Part shown: in pieces, positions 26,241 to 35,621 of the stretch | Numbering within the stretch: position 1 is the first letter of the stretch | Layout of the letters: every line of letters begins with the position of its first letter | Assembly: GCA_026414805.1 (NCBI GenBank) | Contig: JAOAIH010000017.1 | Location: forward strand, 1 to 49,476 | DNA length: 49,476 bases | Direction of reading: 5' to 3' | DNA from: Spirochaetota bacterium | Lineage (GTDB): Bacteria; Spirochaetota; UBA4802; UB4802 | The notes under the pieces: generated by a model | The model's input: the letters and a program-made list of their open reading frames with translations, nothing else | Told to the model about the DNA's origin: nothing | Databases searched by the model: none | Position numbers and translations under genes: made by a program

Positions 26241-27608
26241 ATGCATAATATTCAAAATAAGAACTTTACTGAAGACACTTACCTTGAAAGAGGTTTGGGA
26301 TTACCCGCAGCAATTTCTATTGTAATAAGCCGTATAATTGGTTCAGGAATTTTTAGGACTCCAGGCCCTATCATGGCGCTTGTTGGATCTACATTTCTAT
26401 TTGGCAGCGTGTGGATTATAGGAGCAGTTATCACAATTTTTGCTGCAGTATGCTATGCAGAGCTAGTGGCAATGATGCCTCGATCAGGAGGCCCCTATAT
26501 ATATCTAAAAGAAGCGTATGGACCATTGATTGCTTTTTTACGTGGGTGGGCCATGTTCTTTGTTTCTGAAACAGGAGCTATCGCCGCAGTTGCATTAGTT
26601 TTTGCTGAATATTCGCAGGCATCAATTAGTATAGCGTTAGGTATTAATCTTACTCATACAGTTGTGGTCATTATCGCATTACTGGTGATTGCTTTTCATA
26701 CTTTCATCAATTGTTTTGGTGTTAAACTCAGTGGGGTTGTACAGATTATTTTAACTTCAACCAAAATAATAGCGCTGGGATTTATTATAATAGCTAGTTT
26801 TACAAAAAATGGTAATTTTAGTAATTTTTATACTCCTCTTTTTCCTGAACAATTTACTGTTACGCATATTCTAGGAATTGGTGCAGCACTACGGTATGCC
26901 TTCTTTGCATTCAGTGGGTGGGAGGGTGCAACGTATGTGGCTGAAGAAGTAAAAAATCCCAGAAAAAATCTGCCATTATCTCTGTTAATTGGAATACTGT
27001 GTGTCCTTATTCTTTATATGAGTGCCAATGCTGCTTATCTTTATCAGGTTCCGGTGAAGGAATTTGCTCTTTCAAAATGGATAGCAGTTGATGCTCTTAA
27101 GCAAGCTTTAGGAACTGCAGGTGCCTTGCTTGTGGCATATGCAGTAATGATAAATACCTTTGGTAATGTGGGTACTCAGGTTATGGTTAAAGCGCGGACT
27201 TGGCATGCAATGGCACAGGATAATTTATTTTTTTCGTGGTGTTCGATAGTTCATAAAAAATATAAAACTCCTAATAATGCAATGATCATACAAGGACTAT
27301 GGGCGTGTGTATTGGTTCTATTTGCTTCCATGTATAAAAATTCCTATGAGGCAGTAATTGATTATTTTTCTGCAACTGGAACTATTTTCAATATTTTAAC
27401 ATTAGCCAGTGTTATTATCCTGCGTAAAAAATATCCTGACGCTACAAGGCCTTTTAAAACATGGGGTTATCCATTTACTGTACTTATTGTGGTAGTTTTT
27501 TATATTATATATTTAATTGTCACACTTATTACCGCATTTATTCCTTCTTTATTGGGTATACTATTGACATCAACTGGATTACTCTATTATTGGTTAAAGA
27601 TTAAATGA
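26241..27608 (+). CDS. APC-family amino acid permease
   Basis: 455 aa with about 12 membrane spans. The first span carries VISRIIGSGIFRTPG, the GSGIF motif that forms the substrate carboxylate site in APC transporters; PRSGGPYIYLKEAYGP follows, as in LAT/AdiC-like members. It likely imports or exchanges an amino acid at the inner membrane; the substrate is not readable. It follows the TusA-DUF3343 gene by 5 nt, so a sulfur or selenium amino acid is a possible substrate, but this is inference. A GGAGCTATCGC word lies in it at 26574-26584. Confidence 0.92.
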   Translation: MHNIQNKNFTEDTYLERGLGLPAAISIVISRIIGSGIFRTPGPIMALVGSTFLFGSVWIIGAVITIFAAVCYAELVAMMPRSGGPYIYLKEAYGPLIAFLRGWAMFFVSETGAIAAVALVFAEYSQASISIALGINLTHTVVVIIALLVIAFHTFINCFGVKLSGVVQIILTSTKIIALGFIIIASFTKNGNFSNFYTPLFPEQFTVTHILGIGAALRYAFFAFSGWEGATYVAEEVKNPRKNLPLSLLIGILCVLILYMSANAAYLYQVPVKEFALSKWIAVDALKQALGTAGALLVAYAVMINTFGNVGTQVMVKARTWHAMAQDNLFFSWCSIVHKKYKTPNNAMIIQGLWACVLVLFASMYKNSYEAVIDYFSATGTIFNILTLASVIILRKKYPDATRPFKTWGYPFTVLIVVVFYIIYLIVTLITAFIPSLLGILLTSTGLLYYWLKIK

Positions 27609-27703
27609 ATAGCTTATACAGCAATATTGTTTAATATACCATAACTAGTGAATATATTAGCAATATACTATTTTTAACAGATTTTCTAATCAGGAGATGT
27701 ATT

Positions 27704-28834
27704 GTGCGTAAAGTTTTCTTTCTTATTGTTTTACTATCGCTATTACATTTAACATTACTGTATGCAAATACAGAACATAAAGACAGTGTGGGTGGTGAGC
27801 CATTACAGGATATAGTTGTAATCAGTCAAAATGACTGGCTTATAATACCACATCTTTACTATAAACCTGAAACACAATTTGCTTATGGAGTGGTGTTTTT
27901 GACATATTTTCAGGATATAATAATGAGTATTCCACCAATAAAATTACGGCCAACAACATTAGCGGTAACATTTACCCATACACAAAATGACCAGTTTATA
28001 TTTCAGGTTTTTCCTGAGTTCTATTTTTTAAGAGATAGATATCATATAAAAAATGAGTTCCAGTATATGAATTATCCTGATAAATTTTATGGGATAGGTC
28101 AGGAAACCACGGATGACAATAAAGAGTCGTATACCTCAAGGATATTTTCATTTAAGAATATTATTGAGCGCGCACTTATTCCCGGATTTTATATCGGATT
28201 ACTGTATCATATTGATGTCCGTAAAACAACTCAAGCTGAGGAAGGGGGGGTAATTGATACAAATCAGGTACCAGGATCAGATAAAGGTCGTGTATCTGGG
28301 CTTGGGATCACAGTTAATTTTGACAATAGGGATGATATATTGTTCACTCGTGATGGAAGCTATGCCAATCTCACAATTACTCAATATTCTAAATATATTA
28401 AAAGCGACTTTGATTACATTGATGTGACCTTTGACTATCGATTCTTTGAGCCTTTTTGGTTTTCACATGTTCTTGCTGTGCAATTCTTTTCAGGTTATAT
28501 TCATGGGCAAGCTCCATTTTATTTGCTGTCTCAAATGGGTGGGGCTAAACTGATGCGAGGACTATATGAAGGGAGGTTCAGGGATCGTAATGTCGTAGTT
28601 GTTCAAGCGGAATACCGTGTTCCCCTGTTCTGGAGGTTTAGTGGTTGCGGTTTTGGTGGTGCAGGTCAGGTTGCTCCAACATTACGGGATTTTAATAAAA
28701 AGCATATAGTGTATACATGGGGTGGTGGTTTACGGTTCAAAATTAAGAAGGAACAGAGTCTCAATATACGTCTTGATGTAGGATTTAGTAAAAACTTTTA
28801 CGGTGTATATGTGACAATTGGCGAAGCAATATAA
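27704..28834 (+). CDS. Omp85-superfamily outer-membrane protein (BamA C-terminal-like barrel)
   Basis: 376 aa from GTG at 27704, 7 nt after AGGAG. It has a signal peptide (about residues 1-20, cleavage near LYA-N). No POTRA repeats are seen; the chain is a 16-strand-type barrel of the bacterial surface antigen family, with the typical internal motif VNFDNRDDILFTRDGSY and the later LMRGLYEGRFRDRN, which carries the conserved (V/I)RGY-type RG motif of Omp85 barrels. Such short members may insert or move lipids or proteins; function is open. Confidence 0.8.
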   Translation: MRKVFFLIVLLSLLHLTLLYANTEHKDSVGGEPLQDIVVISQNDWLIIPHLYYKPETQFAYGVVFLTYFQDIIMSIPPIKLRPTTLAVTFTHTQNDQFIFQVFPEFYFLRDRYHIKNEFQYMNYPDKFYGIGQETTDDNKESYTSRIFSFKNIIERALIPGFYIGLLYHIDVRKTTQAEEGGVIDTNQVPGSDKGRVSGLGITVNFDNRDDILFTRDGSYANLTITQYSKYIKSDFDYIDVTFDYRFFEPFWFSHVLAVQFFSGYIHGQAPFYLLSQMGGAKLMRGLYEGRFRDRNVVVVQAEYRVPLFWRFSGCGFGGAGQVAPTLRDFNKKHIVYTWGGGLRFKIKKEQSLNIRLDVGFSKNFYGVYVTIGEAI

Positions 28835-28842
28835 ATAAATTA

Positions 28843-30036
28843 TTGAATAAGCAGATTGCTCAAGATAAAATGAATAGTATGAAACGTCCTGTAGAAGTAT
28901 CAACAGTTGAATTAGTTGAGATTCTGGATAGATACCTTCAAACTGAAGGAGATATTCACTATGCAATTAAGATAGTTGGATATCCTGGTGTGGGTAAATC
29001 TGCCATTGTTGAGCAAGTTGCCAAAAAGCATAATTATTTTTTCATTGATACACGTTTAGCTTTTAAAGAAAATGTAGATTTGGGTGGCTATCCAGTACCA
29101 GATTCAAATTTAAAAAGAATGATTTATTTCAGACCACGATTTATCCCACCTGAAACTGTACCAGAAGGCTATAATGGGATTTTGTGGTTTCTGGATGAAG
29201 CTAATAGGGCACACCCAACCGTTATACAGACGTTATTCCAGATTATAACTGAGCGTATGTGTGGGGAACATGCTTTGCCACGTAAAACAGCTATAGTACT
29301 TGCCGGAAATCTTGGTGATTTGGATAACACAGTAATCACTGATTTTGATGATTCAGCACTTGATGGCAGATTGGCGGTATTCCATCTTATTCCTGATGCT
29401 ACCAACTGGTTGCAATGGGCAATTGAAGAAGGTATTCATCCTGCAGTAATACAATACATATCCATATATCCTGATAGGCTATGGGATAGTTCAGCAGTCA
29501 ATCCAAATCCACGCGGATGGCACCAGGTATCTGATACACTTTACAAAGCATATAATTTGCATTCTGAGGAACAATTCAGGAGCTATCTGGCACATAATGA
29601 CTATAAGGTTTTACAAAAAATTATAGTATCGTTAATTGGTGAAGTTGCGGGAACTGATTTTATTTTGCAGTATGTATCACCACGAGCCATTACAAGCAAC
29701 GATATCCTTAATGGTGAAGAACAAAAATTGCAGGAACTCAAAGATGGAAAAATCCCTGTAGAGGATATCATGTGGGCCGTCAATGGTGCCATTCAAATAA
29801 TGTACAATGATCACTTAAACACAAATGGTAATCCTGATAGTCATCTTCTTAAAAAACTTGCCAATTTTCTTAAATTTGTATCTTGCACCCGTGCAGATGC
29901 TCGTGTGTCATTCATGTATGCGCTGGTAAGAGAGTGTGGGTTGTTGAGTCAAATTCCAGATGCTCTGAAATTTATTGATGATCCTCACGATAAACATGAT
30001 ATTTTGGAAAAAGTCCAGGTTTTTCTTGATGTATAA
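28843..30036 (+). CDS. MoxR-type AAA+ ATPase
   Basis: 397 aa from TTG at 28843, although ATG at 28870 is about as likely; neither has a good ribosome binding site. Walker A is GYPGVGKS (about residues 46-53), Walker B ILWFLDEANRA (113-123), and sensor 1 LAGNLGD (about 153-159). MoxR ATPases form hexamers and act as chaperones that load cofactors or remodel VWA-domain partners. The next gene encodes such a partner and follows by 5 nt. The C-terminal 140 residues after the AAA+ core are mostly helical. Confidence 0.9.
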   Translation: MNKQIAQDKMNSMKRPVEVSTVELVEILDRYLQTEGDIHYAIKIVGYPGVGKSAIVEQVAKKHNYFFIDTRLAFKENVDLGGYPVPDSNLKRMIYFRPRFIPPETVPEGYNGILWFLDEANRAHPTVIQTLFQIITERMCGEHALPRKTAIVLAGNLGDLDNTVITDFDDSALDGRLAVFHLIPDATNWLQWAIEEGIHPAVIQYISIYPDRLWDSSAVNPNPRGWHQVSDTLYKAYNLHSEEQFRSYLAHNDYKVLQKIIVSLIGEVAGTDFILQYVSPRAITSNDILNGEEQKLQELKDGKIPVEDIMWAVNGAIQIMYNDHLNTNGNPDSHLLKKLANFLKFVSCTRADARVSFMYALVRECGLLSQIPDALKFIDDPHDKHDILEKVQVFLDV

Positions 30037-30041
30037 CAGCG

Positions 30042-31430
30042 ATGGACAATGCATATATAAATACTATACTCCTTAAACTATGGAAACAAAGCAGATTCAC
30101 ATCATACTTTTATCATGCAGTTGAGTTTGTAACAACAAATTCAATACCTACCTTATCATTGGTAGCCTCACATAGAATGGTGTTATACTATAATCCTGTC
30201 TTTTTACATACAGTTACTGAAGATGAATTCCTGGGCCTTCTTGTGCATGAAATGTTGCATGTAATTCTTGAACATGACCATAGGGCAAAATCGGGAGATG
30301 TGGTTTTGCAAAATATAGCGCAGGATATGGTGGTGAATACATTTATCCACAATCATAAAAAAATATTTTTTTCCCGTAAGGGCCAATATCAATGGGATGT
30401 GCCTGTACTCACTCTTCCGCAGGGATTACCTGTCATTCCACTTGAATTTTATAATGCCACTGGCATACAGGATCCAGTATGGGAAGATGTATACAGATGG
30501 CTTATGAAAAAGCAGAGTGAAATAACAGTTATTAACTATCATGGCCAAATAGAAAAACAAAAGTCATTGTTTCATGATGATATGTATGCGATAGCTCATA
30601 ATAATAACGAGCAGTCTGAAAATGAATTCAATTACAAAAATTATCTTTCACATTCTTCCGTAGATGATGAAAAGTTAATAGTACAGGATGAAAATTCATA
30701 TTTACCAACAGGTGTTCATTACTTTACCCAGGACGAAGCAGCACGGCGTTCAATCAAAAATAAAATTATTTCCCATGCAAAAAAAGATGAATGGTGTACT
30801 GTAGAACGCTCATACATGGATATAGTTGCACTACTTGAAAAAATTAATCTATGCGATAGCTCATATTATGCCCAACACATTAAAAGTATTGTTGATTATA
30901 TGTCACATTCAAATGAGTGGTATTACACACATTCTCGTTTTAATAGAAGATATGTTGCAAACGGTATATATATAGCGGGAAGAGCATACAAGCAGAGTGA
31001 AATCATAACAGTAGCTATTGATATTTCAGCATCAATGATGGCTCAGAGAGAAGATCTTGAGATTGCATTTGGAATCATAGAGGACTTAACTGATAAATAT
31101 AAAATATATCTGGTGTGTGTAGATGAAGAATATTTTATCCCGGTCAAGGAGGGGGATGTTTTTATACGGTCAAATATGTCAGCAAAACCTTATGAATACA
31201 AAAGAGGCGATTGGAAGTTAATAAAATCAGGGTATGGAGGTGCAACATTTTTTTCTTCTTTTTTTAATGAATATTTAAGAGGGCATAAAGAAATGGTAAT
31301 TGTTATTACCGATGGATATATATATGATATAGATAAATTAAAGCCATACCCCAATACATTATGGCTCATAACAAAGAGCAGAAATGAATATTTTGTAGCT
31401 CCATTTGGTAAGGCAATAAGCATCCTATGA
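30042..31430 (+). CDS. DUF2201-like metallopeptidase domain fused to a VWA-like domain
   Basis: 462 aa. The N-terminal half has a zinc-protease motif, LLVHEMLHVILEH (H69, E70, H73 and a following H78), typical of DUF2201_N putative metallopeptidases. The C-terminal half is VWA-like with an intact MIDAS pattern: DISAS near residue 327, a Thr in GGATFFSSF, and the later VITDGY. A Lys/Asp-rich linker (about 180-260) joins them. It is bracketed by a MoxR ATPase (5 nt before) and a repeat protein (4-nt overlap). By analogy with MoxR-VWA pairs, the ATPase likely remodels a target that the VWA half recruits. Two GCGATAGCTCATA words occur in it (30588 and 30853). Confidence 0.88.
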   Translation: MDNAYINTILLKLWKQSRFTSYFYHAVEFVTTNSIPTLSLVASHRMVLYYNPVFLHTVTEDEFLGLLVHEMLHVILEHDHRAKSGDVVLQNIAQDMVVNTFIHNHKKIFFSRKGQYQWDVPVLTLPQGLPVIPLEFYNATGIQDPVWEDVYRWLMKKQSEITVINYHGQIEKQKSLFHDDMYAIAHNNNEQSENEFNYKNYLSHSSVDDEKLIVQDENSYLPTGVHYFTQDEAARRSIKNKIISHAKKDEWCTVERSYMDIVALLEKINLCDSSYYAQHIKSIVDYMSHSNEWYYTHSRFNRRYVANGIYIAGRAYKQSEIITVAIDISASMMAQREDLEIAFGIIEDLTDKYKIYLVCVDEEYFIPVKEGDVFIRSNMSAKPYEYKRGDWKLIKSGYGGATFFSSFFNEYLRGHKEMVIVITDGYIYDIDKLKPYPNTLWLITKSRNEYFVAPFGKAISIL

Positions 31431-32137
31431 ATACTAATAGTGTAAAAAAGGCACAGGAAATATACCGTGCGGGTTTAGAGAATAATGAACATTCAAAAGT
31501 TCTTTTAGAAGAACTTTTAACCTGCAATGTATCAGAATATATAATCAAAGCCGGTAAAGACTGGATAGAATTTGATGTTTCAAAGGCAATGGATTATTTT
31601 ATCAGCAAAAACGATATTGATGGACTATATCATGCCGGTATTTACTGGAAAAATTTTGATTATCAACGTGGTATCAATCAAATTTTGAGTTGGAATAATG
31701 ACGAATATATTTTTAGAGCAGGGAGGTTTTGGAAGCAGTTTGATTTTGAGCAAGGATTAAATAGGCTAATAGAATTGCGTTCCTCAAAGTATATCTATCA
31801 TGCAGGACTTGACTGGAAGAGTTTTGACCACAAAAAAGGATTTAATGCTTTGTTACATATAGCTGATCCTGAATACATCTTTTATTCAGGAATGCACTGG
31901 GTTTATTTTGATTATGAAAAAGCCTCCGACGTGCTTATAAAAACAGAAAGTTGTGAGTTTATATACAAAGCAGGAGCTCAGTGGAAATGGTTTGATTACG
32001 CAAATGGATGGAAAATCCTAGAACGTAATGTAATAAATGGAAGACAGTGGCGTAGCAAGGTATTGGAAAATAACAAGTGGAAAAAAGCGCTTAAATGGAT
32101 ATGGTATTCTATGAGTGAGGATATAAATAAAATTTAA
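31427..32137 (+). CDS. Protein of six gap-free 28-residue repeats, third gene of the MoxR cassette
   Basis: 236 aa, soluble, no export signal. Residues 36-203 split exactly into six 28-residue units with no insertions. The shared pattern is xEYI[FY]xAGxxWxxFDYxxGxxxLIxxxx, with AG (SG in unit 5), W and FD kept in every unit. Residues 1-35 hold a weaker lead-in unit (EIYRAG) and the C-terminal 33 are Trp/Lys-rich. The periodicity suggests a two-helix solenoid for protein binding. Its ATG overlaps the stop of the metallopeptidase-VWA gene by 4 nt, so it is translationally coupled to the cassette. The repeat does not match TPR (34), Sel1 (36), HEAT or ankyrin (33) in length or residues as I know them. 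Confidence 0.8.
   Translation: MNTNSVKKAQEIYRAGLENNEHSKVLLEELLTCNVSEYIIKAGKDWIEFDVSKAMDYFISKNDIDGLYHAGIYWKNFDYQRGINQILSWNNDEYIFRAGRFWKQFDFEQGLNRLIELRSSKYIYHAGLDWKSFDHKKGFNALLHIADPEYIFYSGMHWVYFDYEKASDVLIKTESCEFIYKAGAQWKWFDYANGWKILERNVINGRQWRSKVLENNKWKKALKWIWYSMSEDINKI
31532..32035 (+). repeat. Six tandem 84-bp (28-codon) protein-coding repeats
   Basis: The unit boundaries fall every 84 nt from 31532. At protein level AG/SG (positions 7-8), W11 and F14-D15 recur in all six units. DNA identity between units is low, so the array is ancient rather than newly expanded. Confidence 0.85.
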
Positions 32138-32169
32138 ACATATTCATAAAAATTTTATTGTAATAATAC

Positions 32170-32199
32170 TTGACTGCATTAATATAATCCATGTAGTAT
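32170..32199 (+). promoter_or_regulatory. Candidate promoter for the paraoxonase-like / alpha-galactosidase pair
   Basis: TTGACT (32170-32175) is followed after 18 nt by TAGTAT (32194-32199). It lies in the 169-nt spacer after the repeat-protein gene and gives a leader of about 100 nt. Confidence 0.4.
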
Positions 32200-32306
32200 G
32201 AGCCAAATTTTTATAACATATTTTTTTGTTTATAATATTAAGTGAATCAATAGTACTGACTAAAAAAATAAACAATCTTTCTATTTTGTGAGGGGAGGTT
32301 CATTCT

Positions 32307-33347
32307 ATGAAAAAAAAGATTATAGTCATAGTTGTATGTGCTATTTTGGTTATTGCATTTATTATTAAGACCTTATATGATGCAGGTGAATTTAAAAAAA
32401 TAGTTCCATATTCTAATTATTATTGTACAACGGTAACTTCAATACCTGGACCTGAAGATATAGTAATCGATTATGAATTAGGAATTGCATATATATCTTC
32501 TGATGATAGAAGAGCTTTTGCAAAGGGACAAAATATAAATGGTTCCATATTTTCTTATAATTTAAAATCCAAAAAATTAACTAAGTTAAATTCTGATTTC
32601 CCATACGAATTCCATCCTCATGGAATAGATCTGATAACTATCGCAAAAAACAAAAAACTACTTTATGTTGTTAATCATAGAACATCTGGTCATTTTATAG
32701 AAAAGTTTTATATCCGTGAAAATAATCTTACATACGTCCGTTCAATTGAGAATCAGGACCTAATGTTTTCACCTAATGATCTTGCCCTCATTAATGAAGA
32801 TATTTTCTATGTCACTAATGATCATGGGAATAGATCATCCCTGGGAAAAACTATTGAAGAGTATCTCCAGCTAGCCAATTCGTATGTACTTTTTTATGAT
32901 GGAAAAAATTTTGACATAAAAGCCAGAAATATTAAATATGCTAACGGTATAACATTTAGCCCTGACAAATCAAAGCTATTTGTTGCATCACCTGTTGGTA
33001 AATGCATTAAAGTATATACGATTGAAAAAGCTTATAATTTAACATTTTTATATGACATAGATTGTAATACAGGAGTTGATAATATAACTTTTGATAGTGA
33101 GGGTGCATTATGGGGTGGTTGCCATCCAAAGTTATTGACTTTTGTTAAACATTCAAAAAATGAACATGCTATGGCTCCTTCAGAAATAATTAAAATTAGC
33201 TTTGATGGTAATAAATACAAAAAAGTAACGGAATTATTGGATGATGGTAATTTGATACAATCTTCAACAGTTGCAGTACGATACAATTCATCACTATTAA
33301 TTGGCTCAGTATTTGATACTCACATTCTTGATTGTACATCTAAATAG
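32307..33347 (+). CDS. Paraoxonase/arylesterase-like lactonase
   Basis: 346 aa with an N-terminal membrane segment (about residues 4-22), so anchored or exported. It follows paraoxonase (PON) blocks closely. Calcium/active-site motifs are present in order: GPEDI (as GSED), FHPHGI (the catalytic-His motif FNPHG), VVNH, SPNDL, YVTNDHG, YANGI and VDNITFD. PONs hydrolyse lactones and arylesters in a six-bladed propeller with two Ca ions. Strong AGGGGAGG ribosome binding site. It lies 9 nt before an alpha-galactosidase gene, so the pair is probably an operon; a sugar-lactone substrate is possible. Confidence 0.85.
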   Translation: MKKKIIVIVVCAILVIAFIIKTLYDAGEFKKIVPYSNYYCTTVTSIPGPEDIVIDYELGIAYISSDDRRAFAKGQNINGSIFSYNLKSKKLTKLNSDFPYEFHPHGIDLITIAKNKKLLYVVNHRTSGHFIEKFYIRENNLTYVRSIENQDLMFSPNDLALINEDIFYVTNDHGNRSSLGKTIEEYLQLANSYVLFYDGKNFDIKARNIKYANGITFSPDKSKLFVASPVGKCIKVYTIEKAYNLTFLYDIDCNTGVDNITFDSEGALWGGCHPKLLTFVKHSKNEHAMAPSEIIKISFDGNKYKKVTELLDDGNLIQSSTVAVRYNSSLLIGSVFDTHILDCTSK

Positions 33348-33356
33348 GAGATAATT

Positions 33357-35327
33357 ATGGAATGGATTGTATCGAAAGGAAAAAAAGAATTAAAAATTCA
33401 ACTAAAAAAACCGGACGTACTTTTTGAAAGTTGGAAAATTCAGTACATATATAGTGTGAACGATGACACTATTCACACAATTCAATCATTACCAGTTACT
33501 GCTTTAGGAAAGAAAAAAATCACGTGTATCAGCAGCGATGATAATCTACGATTAACAGTTGTGTTTTCAGATGAAGGAGATTATATATCAATAAAATATA
33601 CGATAGATAATCTATCTGAAAGGGATATAGTTTTAGATAAAATAATTACCACAATTGGAAAATTTACAATTCCTAAAACTGAAAACTATAGGTTATTTAA
33701 AAATGGGTACCAATCATGGAGCCTGACCCGATCATATTCACTCAAAGAAAAAGAAATATCAAGCTGGTTAACCTGCATGAACATATTACAAGATAATACA
33801 AGAAATCTCCCTCAAGGGAAAACGGGTTCTTTTCATAGTACAATGTTTACAGCAATTGGTTCTGATACCACATCATTTTGTGTAATTGGTCAGGGGAAAT
33901 CATTTAATCAGTATGTATATATTAATACATATTCTAAGGATAAAATAATAAAGATTGATATAATACATGATTTTTGCAATATGATGGTAAGCCCTGCCTC
34001 AAAACTGAGGGCCGATTTACTATATATTATTACTCATAAAAGCATTCATGACGCATTTGAACGGTTTTTCATGCTAATAAAACCTCAAATTACTATGCGA
34101 AAAAAAATACCAAGGGGATGGTGTTCCTGGTATTACTATTACACTAAAATAGACGAGAAAAGTATTTACCAAAATCTTGATTCATTGATGAGCAAAGGTA
34201 AGCGCTTTGATGTTTTTCAAATTGATGATGGCTATCAAACTGCAGTTGGTGACTGGTTATCAATAAATAATTCATTTCCCGGTGGATTGGCTCCTATAGC
34301 TCAGAAAATACGAACAATGGGGATGGTTCCTGGTATATGGCTTGCTCCCTTTGTAGCTTCCAGGAAATCAAAGCTGTATCAACACCATCCAGAGTGGTTT
34401 CTTCATAATGAAGATGGTAAACCGGTAGTAGCAGGATGGAATCCTAATTGGGATTTATTTGGTTATTTTTATGCCTTAGACACTACTCATCCTGAATTTC
34501 AGGAGTATATTAAAGGAGTAATAAACACGTTTGTCAATGAGTGGGGGTTTGGGTATTTAAAATTGGATTTTGTCTATGCCGCATCGTTATGTGGTAAAGC
34601 GTTTGATATGAGTATAAGTTCAGCTCAACGATTAAAATTGGGGTATTCACTCATACGTGATATTGCTGGTGATAAGGTATTTATATTAGGGTGTGGTGCA
34701 CCTTTATCAGCTTCTATCGGGTATGTTGATGGTATGCGTATTGGACCGGATGTTGCACCATACTGGATGGCAAAATATCGTTATTACCTGACACGAGATC
34801 CGCATGCGTTATGTACTAAGTTTGCAATTAGAAGTATTCTAAACCGTTCGCAGATGCATAGAAATTTGTGGGTAAATGATCCTGATTGTGTAATGTTACG
34901 CCAAACCGAAACTAAACTCACCAAAGAAGAACGGATGACACTGATCAATGCTGTTATTATTACTGGAGGCATGTATTTTATTTCGGATAATTTAGCATTA
35001 CTACGAAGTGAGGATTGGAAGCTCATTGATATCATTGATGAATTGGTTCAGGTATGTTATACTGGAAAACCATATCCGGTTGATATAATGGAACATGAAC
35101 TACCAGAAATTATATATAATTCAGCTGGATATATTGCATTTTTTAATTTTTCAAATAAATCAAGAAAAAGTATAGTTCAGCTTAATGGATTATTAAAAAA
35201 AGTTATTACACCAAATATTAAATTGATAGACGTTTGGGGAAAGAGGGATATTTACGTATATAGTGATCATATAGATTTAGGTGAGTTAAATGAGCATGAA
35301 TCAGTTTTATGTAAAATAGTTAAGTAA
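33357..35327 (+). CDS. GH36-family alpha-galactosidase
   Basis: 656 aa without a signal peptide, so cytoplasmic. The GH36 catalytic barrel starts at PRGWCSWYYYYTKI, followed by FDVFQIDDGYQTAVGDW. The expected nucleophile Asp is in YLKLDFVYA and the acid/base Asp in MRIGPDVAPYW. The N-terminal beta-sandwich and C-terminal beta domains are both present. It would release terminal alpha-galactose from oligosaccharides or galactolipids. Its partner gene is the paraoxonase-like protein upstream; no sugar transporter is adjacent. Specificity could include other alpha-linked hexoses. Confidence 0.92.
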   Translation: MEWIVSKGKKELKIQLKKPDVLFESWKIQYIYSVNDDTIHTIQSLPVTALGKKKITCISSDDNLRLTVVFSDEGDYISIKYTIDNLSERDIVLDKIITTIGKFTIPKTENYRLFKNGYQSWSLTRSYSLKEKEISSWLTCMNILQDNTRNLPQGKTGSFHSTMFTAIGSDTTSFCVIGQGKSFNQYVYINTYSKDKIIKIDIIHDFCNMMVSPASKLRADLLYIITHKSIHDAFERFFMLIKPQITMRKKIPRGWCSWYYYYTKIDEKSIYQNLDSLMSKGKRFDVFQIDDGYQTAVGDWLSINNSFPGGLAPIAQKIRTMGMVPGIWLAPFVASRKSKLYQHHPEWFLHNEDGKPVVAGWNPNWDLFGYFYALDTTHPEFQEYIKGVINTFVNEWGFGYLKLDFVYAASLCGKAFDMSISSAQRLKLGYSLIRDIAGDKVFILGCGAPLSASIGYVDGMRIGPDVAPYWMAKYRYYLTRDPHALCTKFAIRSILNRSQMHRNLWVNDPDCVMLRQTETKLTKEERMTLINAVIITGGMYFISDNLALLRSEDWKLIDIIDELVQVCYTGKPYPVDIMEHELPEIIYNSAGYIAFFNFSNKSRKSIVQLNGLLKKVITPNIKLIDVWGKRDIYVYSDHIDLGELNEHESVLCKIVK

Positions 35328-35621
35328 TTTATTAATACTTGACAAAACTACTACTAAAGATTTTGTACTATTAAATTTTTAGTGGTTAATGATTTTACCA
35401 AAATTCTACTATATAGCTGCGTTAAAATCCCACAAAATTTATATTCTTTTGTTGCAATAATGTTAAATAAATAGAAAATGTAATTATTATATGTAGATGT
35501 TCTTGTACAATAAACTATACTGAGTATCATAGTCAAAAAAGTTAGATAAGAGGTAATAAAAATGACTATGATACTGGCAAAAACTGCAGAAACAATTATT
35601 CTGAACCATACGGAGGCATGG

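Noticed and set aside
35339-35367. Promoter before citrate synthase at the TTGACA near 35339
   Set aside because: A perfect TTGACA is present, but the hexamers at 16-19 nt spacing (such as TTTGTA) are poor -10 boxes; the nearest TACTAT is 21 nt away.
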